Assembly: GCF_000346465.2 (NCBI RefSeq)
Contig: NC_034012.1
Location: forward strand, 10,586,294 to 10,650,293
Direction of reading: 5' to 3'
Length of the DNA stretch: 64,000 nucleotides
Source of the DNA: Prunus persica
Lineage: Eukaryota > Streptophyta > Magnoliopsida > Rosales > Rosaceae
Notes under the pieces: generated by a model
The model's input: only the letters and a program-made list of their open reading frames with translations
The model's database searches: none
What the model was told of the DNA's origin: nothing
Program-made: the position numbers and the translations under genes
Part shown: one piece after another, positions 59,701 to 64,000 of the stretch
How positions within the stretch are numbered: position 1 is the first letter of the stretch
How the letters are laid out: each line of letters begins with the position of its first letter

Positions 59701-60993
59701 AGGTTTGCTTCTACAGATCTCTTCTCTGTACTTGCTATAGTTTCCTCTTTGTAAAATATATTTGTGCGCAGTGCATAAAGTTGACCAACTGTAATCTTGA
59801 GGTTTACTTGAATTGTGGTAGAATAATTCTAAACAGATTTGGCCTGGACCTGTGCTTTTATCATTTATTGCAAAGCTAATGGAAATTCTTTCTTTTTGCT
59901 GCTTAGATTCCTTTCCATCTCATTTCTCGTCTGTGGGATACCTATCTTGCCGAAGGAGATGCATTGCCAGATTTCCTTGTGTATATATTTGCCAGTTTTC
60001 TTTTAACGGTAAGATAGAAACTGTTACCACTGCAAACATATAGTTTCCTTGGTTTCATTACGTATTTGGATGCATTAGCTGTGAGCATGTGATAAGGAAG
60101 CGTGTACTTTTATTTATTTGTCCATTAACAAGTTCGCTGTCCAGTTGGTAAATGATGGGGGGGTCGAGAGGCTATCCTTCTTGACAGATTTGGTTATGGA
60201 AAAAAATCTCATCGTTTATGATAATTTTGACTCTTTATATAAGGTTTTAAAGACCTTTTGAATTGCATTCATGGCATGCAACACGTTCATCACTGAAATG
60301 CACTGTAGATTACTTTCCATTTAACAGAAATGGTGGACATAAATGCATTCTTGCTCACCAATCAAGTATCACTATGCACAAGGTAGCCTTATATATATCA
60401 TTAGCTTTTTTGCTATATTTCCTGGCCCATGTTTACCATTTCTCCAGGGTTTTTCTGTACTTGTATACCTTATGGGGTGGTAACTACTTTTGGGTGGTGG
60501 TTCTATTGAGATCCCTTATTGGTCCACTAATTGTTTTACTTTGTTTTTATTCTCTCAACTTCAAATTTTACCTTTGAATAAAACTACAACACTTTTCCTT
60601 TTTGAATAAATTGTAGATTCATATAGAATGACTTTTGTTCCTTTGTTACTTTTCTTTTGCTCGAGTCAATTTGACAGCTGATAATCTGAAAGGCTATTTT
60701 CTGTGTTATTTGGCTATATATTCCTTTATATTCTTGCTGTAAAGCCATGGTCTGCTTAAACTGCTCTAAATTTTTCGTTCATAACAGAATTGATGCCAAT
60801 AACTTGAAATCCACTATGATTTGATATGCAGTGGTCAGATGAGCTTCTGAAGCTTGATTTCCAAGAGTTGGTTATGTTTCTTCAACACCTTCCCACTAAT
60901 AACTGGACTCACCAAGAGCTGGAGATGGTGCTTTCAAGAGCTTTCATGTGGCACAGTATGTTCAAAAGCTCTCCTAGACATTTGGCCAGCTAA
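53735..60993 (+). CDS. TBC1D22-type RabGAP
   Basis: Rab GTPase-activating protein, 458 residues, close to TBC1 domain family member 22. Exons: 53735-53847, 54829-54985, 55089-55272, 56402-56472, 56904-57041, 57130-57221, 58274-58545, 59617-59702, 59907-60008, 60832-60993; the total is an exact codon multiple. The N-terminal 155 residues are polar and likely disordered. The TBC domain starts near HELAWSGVPPYMRPDVWRLL. The arginine finger motif IxxDxxR is IAVDCPR (Arg228) and the glutamine finger is YVQGINDL (Gln263), so both catalytic residues are present. The C-terminal signature is AFRWFNCLLIRE, RLWDTYLAEGDALPDFLVYI and VLSRAFMWHSMF. It would stimulate GTP hydrolysis by a Rab protein, probably in Golgi or endosomal traffic (family knowledge). 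Intron 7 contains a LINE insertion. Confidence 0.92.
58694..59028 (+). mobile_element. 5'-truncated LINE in RabGAP intron 7
   Basis: 335 bases flanked by AATAGGGAAGTCTA at 58680-58693 and 59029-59042, a perfect 14-base target duplication. The open frame up to a TGA at 58842-58844 encodes EMWDRVKFWAALWASVTPVF and ends LLAVVK, resembling the end of a plant LINE ORF2. A T-rich 3' UTR and an AATAAATAAAT tail follow. It has the same orientation as the host gene. Confidence 0.87.
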
Positions 60994-63270
60994 AAAAGGA
61001 ATTTGTAATATTCATTATCTACCGTCATCTCTGAATTTTGGCTTTTTTTTTTCTATTTATAATTTTCCGTTTTGTTGTTCTTGATGTCGTTTACTACAAT
61101 TTTTTTCTCATATGGTGGAGGCCCCTGGCACCTTGCCCATATTATATGTATCAGGTGTCTCTAATATTTGTATTTGCAAGCATTTCTTTGTAGATTTGCC
61201 TTTGAGCAATGGAGGAAAAGAAAAAACAGACTTTGTATTGATTTGTTCTTACTTCATTGAACAGAGCCGACGGAACCCGTAATCGAAGACATTTCTCGTA
61301 ATTGTTATTAATGTTGACCACAAAGTCCGGGTACAATTTCTTCAGCCACCCATCTGAAGGTGCTGCCATGGAAGCTGATGGCTTAGCAAGTTTTTCTTTT
61401 TTGAAATATTAACATATAACTATAGGTAATTTTAGAGAGTAACAAAATTGTAAATAAAACAATTTAAAGGTACGTGGGTGGCATGAGTAGTTTATTGGGT
61501 GACAGTACCGTCACTCTTTCTTAAAAAGAAAAGAAAATGATGGCATGGAGGCCCAATCGAACATAGAGTGCTCTTAAGGCCCAGGTTTTAGTGGTTGAGC
61601 TGGAACAAACCAACCCTTTAACCACCTTTCTTGTTTCGGTCATTTACTTTGTGTTGTACACCGTTTTGAGGTTAGGGGATACTAAATTAAACAAAAGCCA
61701 TTGTTTAGTACAACACACACTCATATTGGAAATAGGGTGACAACCAAACTAATTTTTTACTTGATACAAAATCCCTAATTTTAATTATATACTCCATCAT
61801 TTTACATTTTATATTAACTATCTACTCATTATCGATCCTAGCAAAAAAATTGAACGAAATGTACTTTATTAAAAATACTCATTAAGATTTTGAACGGTGC
61901 AAAATTTAGAGTTTAAGTACGATAATAAGAGATGTTGAAAGGGTAGCAATGATGGTGAGAAAGGGAAAGAAGAAAATTACAAAGAAAGAAAGGGGCACTT
62001 TAAAATTTGGTTAAGAAAAGTATGATTGTATTAATAAGACAATAGCCTCAAAGAAGATTGAGAGGAGGAGGAGGGGACTCTATTTTCAAAGGAAAGTTTA
62101 AAGAGAGTTATTATTCACACTTTACAAAAGTCATCGTGCACTCATTCCTTACATAAATATAAAATAGAAATTGCAAATGGAGGAGAGCAAGATGTCTTTT
62201 TTAAAAGTGATAATAACAATTCCCAATTTACATTACAAGTAGACAACATAGAATTAGAATTATCAACAAAGGACCCATTACTGTTGTGGTTTGGAGCAAT
62301 TGTTCCTTCCGGGAAAGCTTTGGATTCGAGTCCTAGCATTAGTATAATATATGTGAATTTAATATGCTATCACCCCTCTTAATAGAAAGGTCTTGAAAAA
62401 AAATTGGCAAAATATATTGTTTCTATACATAAGTATTTGTATACACATCCTTTATATAAGAAATGACAAAATAATGGAGTTTTATTGCCTGCCAATCTTA
62501 TCTATTGCGTTGTTAGATTTTCAATTTAGGGCATTATTTAATTACAAATCTACTTGCTAATCTTATCTTATTGCGTTGTTAGATTCCAATATAAGAGATA
62601 TTTAATTAAAAATCTGTTTAGTTGAGCTACAGTCTCGCAACATAACATGTTAGATTTTCTTGTAAGTAAATATGTTTCTTTACAGTTCAAAGAAAGGAGC
62701 CTTTTTGTGATTTTTCTATTTTATTTTTTCTTATTCAAATAAAATCTTTAATTTAGGAGTTGAGTTTATCTATGCCACCACCACAAGAACCATGACAAAT
62801 AAGGAAATCAAAATGTCTAATCCACATCACCTTTGAACCTTGATAAGCCACACCACACATGACACACGACAATAAATTCCCAATAAAACCGTTAGGTCGG
62901 TAGGATGACGCCACGTGTGAACCTTCAATATGGCAGAAGATCAACGACAGCCAATGCACGAAACGTACGTAGCTATATCATATTTGACACGCATAAAGGC
63001 TCCTGCAACGGTAAGAAAAACAAGGCCTTATGGGCAAGTCTTTATAACGCAGGCCCCTTACCAGCTTTTGTTTCCATCTTCTCTCTCTCCTTTCCCTACT
63101 TTCTTTCTCTGCGGAGATCTTCTTCTTTCTTTGGTGCTTGTGCATCTAAATCTCTATCCCTTTCACTTTCACTGCTTATATATATACATATATATATATA
63201 CATACAGGGCAACAGAAACAGTGAGGCTGATCATCTTGTTTTCTGATTTGTTTGTTTTCATTCTTCTCTC
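60994..63270. other. Intergenic region between RabGAP and phytocyanin-like genes
   Basis: Contains the RabGAP 3' flank, a short minus-strand frame (61151-61369) of doubtful status, and about 1.8 kb of AT-rich DNA with no recognised gene. TATATA-rich sequence at 63177-63207 lies in the leader or promoter of the next gene. Confidence 0.5.
61151..61369 (-). CDS. Short open frame, doubtful
   Basis: A 72-residue frame starting MAAPSDGWLKKLYPDFVVNI on the minus strand. I recognise no domain. The first 38 residues look protein-like, the rest (VCFFFSSIAQRQIYKEML) less so. It could be the first exon of a decayed or incomplete gene. A possible donor (AAGTAAG) follows codon 41, but I found no partner exon downstream. 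Confidence 0.2.
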   Translation of the reverse strand: MAAPSDGWLKKLYPDFVVNINNNYEKCLRLRVPSALFNEVRTNQYKVCFFFSSIAQRQIYKEMLANTNIRDT

Positions 63271-63455
63271 ATGGAGTTTGGGAGATTTGCTTGGCTTGTG
63301 TTGCTGGTTTGCTTTGGCTTGTGTTTCTCTTCCACACAAGGAAACAGATTCTATGTTGGTGGGAAAGATGGGTGGGTCTTGAACCCCTCTGATAACTACA
63401 TCCACTGGTCTGGGAGGAACAGGTTCCAGGTCAATGACACTCTATGTAAGATGCT

Positions 63456-63499
<44 letters not shown>

Positions 63500-64000
63500 A
63501 TATTTTATAGGTTCTTCGTTTTTGATCATTTTCTGAGTCTGATCCTCTTTAGATGTCTTTTTGTTCGTATTGTGCTTAGTCTAAAATTACATTTAAACTC
63601 TCAAACTGAAAACAACGTTGTTTCAGACATATATCAGAAGAGAAAATGACACTTTGTGTTAGATGCGCAAATATCTGGCTATTTCCTGATATCGAGCTTA
63701 TGCCTAAAACGAAGACATAGTAGGACAAAAAATTTAGAACATAAATTAGAGATCCTATATTTCTGCTTAATTTTTTGGATTAGTTTGGAAATTTATAATT
63801 GTTTGTTCGAATGCATGTGACACATACAGATTTCAAGTACAAGAAAGGAACAGACTCAGTGCTTGTGGTGAACAAGGATGACTTCTTCAAGTGCAACACC
63901 AAGAACCCAATTCAGAAGCTAGATGGTGGTGACTCAGAGTTCACTTTGGATAGGTCTGGGCCATTCTACTTCATCAGTGGGCAAAATGGTAATTGTGACA
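63271..64000 (+). CDS. Early-nodulin-like phytocyanin, 5' part (runs off the window)
   Basis: Exon 1 (63271-63445) and the start of exon 2 (from 63830) are present; the gene continues past 64000. Residues 1-24 (MEFGRFAWLVLLVCFGLCFS and on) form a signal peptide. The mature protein begins NRFYVGGKDGWVLNPSDNYI, followed by WSGRNRFQVNDTLYFKYKKG and SVLVVNKDDFFKCNTKNPIQ, then FTLDRSGPFYFISGQNGNC. This is the plastocyanin-like fold of early nodulin-like proteins. The copper-binding His expected in true phytocyanins appears to be absent from the visible part, as is typical of ENODLs. Family members are usually GPI-anchored on the plasma membrane. The intron splits the Tyr codon of TLYF. Confidence 0.9.
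63460..63499. repeat. CT microsatellite in phytocyanin-like intron 1
   Basis: About 20 CT units starting 14 bases after the donor site of intron 1. Confidence 0.9.

Noticed and set aside
62905..63382. Frames of 113 and 150 codons before the phytocyanin-like gene
   Set aside because: They overlap the leader and the first exon in other frames and contain the TATA-rich stretch. The frame at 63271 with a signal peptide is clearly the gene.
1..64000. A new multi-gene biochemical pathway or gene cluster
   Set aside because: Transporters, B3 proteins and a nuclease occur together, but no biosynthetic enzymes link them. Tandem and inverted duplication explains the layout.

Overview
This is a plant nuclear window. 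The genes are split by GT-AG introns, non-coding DNA is AT-rich, and transposable elements are frequent. Gene content (tandem REM-type B3 proteins, MATE/DETOXIFICATION transporters, purine permeases, an early-nodulin-like protein) fits a eudicot. A woody rosid, possibly Rosaceae/Prunus, is my guess, but the sequence alone does not prove it.

Layout. 0.3-6.1 kb: three tandem plus-strand REM-type B3 genes; two look intact, the third is broken. 6.4-25.8 kb: a minus-strand MATE array: a decayed copy (6.4-7.9), an intact 8-exon gene (10.8-14.1), a copy broken by a frameshift, a LINE and a hAT element (16.2-19.4), and a second intact 8-exon gene (22.6-25.8). A decayed unknown gene (20.1-21.6) sits inside the array. 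26.4-26.9: orphan exons of a CDPK-related kinase. 28.7-30.5: an intact purine permease, with a decayed partial copy at 35.4-36.5. 34.2-34.9: an intronless WRN-like 3'-5' exonuclease. 38.9-41.6: the intact version of the unknown gene, followed by a gutted MATE copy (42.4-43.3). 44.1-47.5 (minus): a SPARK-type GPI-anchored-like protein (At1g61900 family). 49.8-52.0: a GAMETE CELL DEFECTIVE 1-like mitochondrial protein. 53.7-61.0: a 10-exon TBC1D22-type RabGAP. 63.3-end: the 5' part of an early-nodulin-like phytocyanin.

The main structural result is a large inverted duplication. A two-gene block (unknown gene plus MATE gene) is present on the minus strand at about 16.2-21.8 kb and on the plus strand at about 38.7-43.3 kb. 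The two copies decayed differently: the unknown gene survives only in the plus copy, and the MATE gene kept all its exons only in the minus copy, where it was later broken. Several transposon insertions can be read to the base from target-site duplications. Two of them are also supported by a paralogous empty site. Both intact MATE genes carry a tandem duplication of the N-terminal coding segment with two in-frame splice choices.

Gene models below were built by hand from splice sites, reading frame and comparison of paralogs within the window. Exon lengths sum to whole codons in every gene called intact. I found no clearly new biochemical system; the novelty here is in gene architecture and duplication history.
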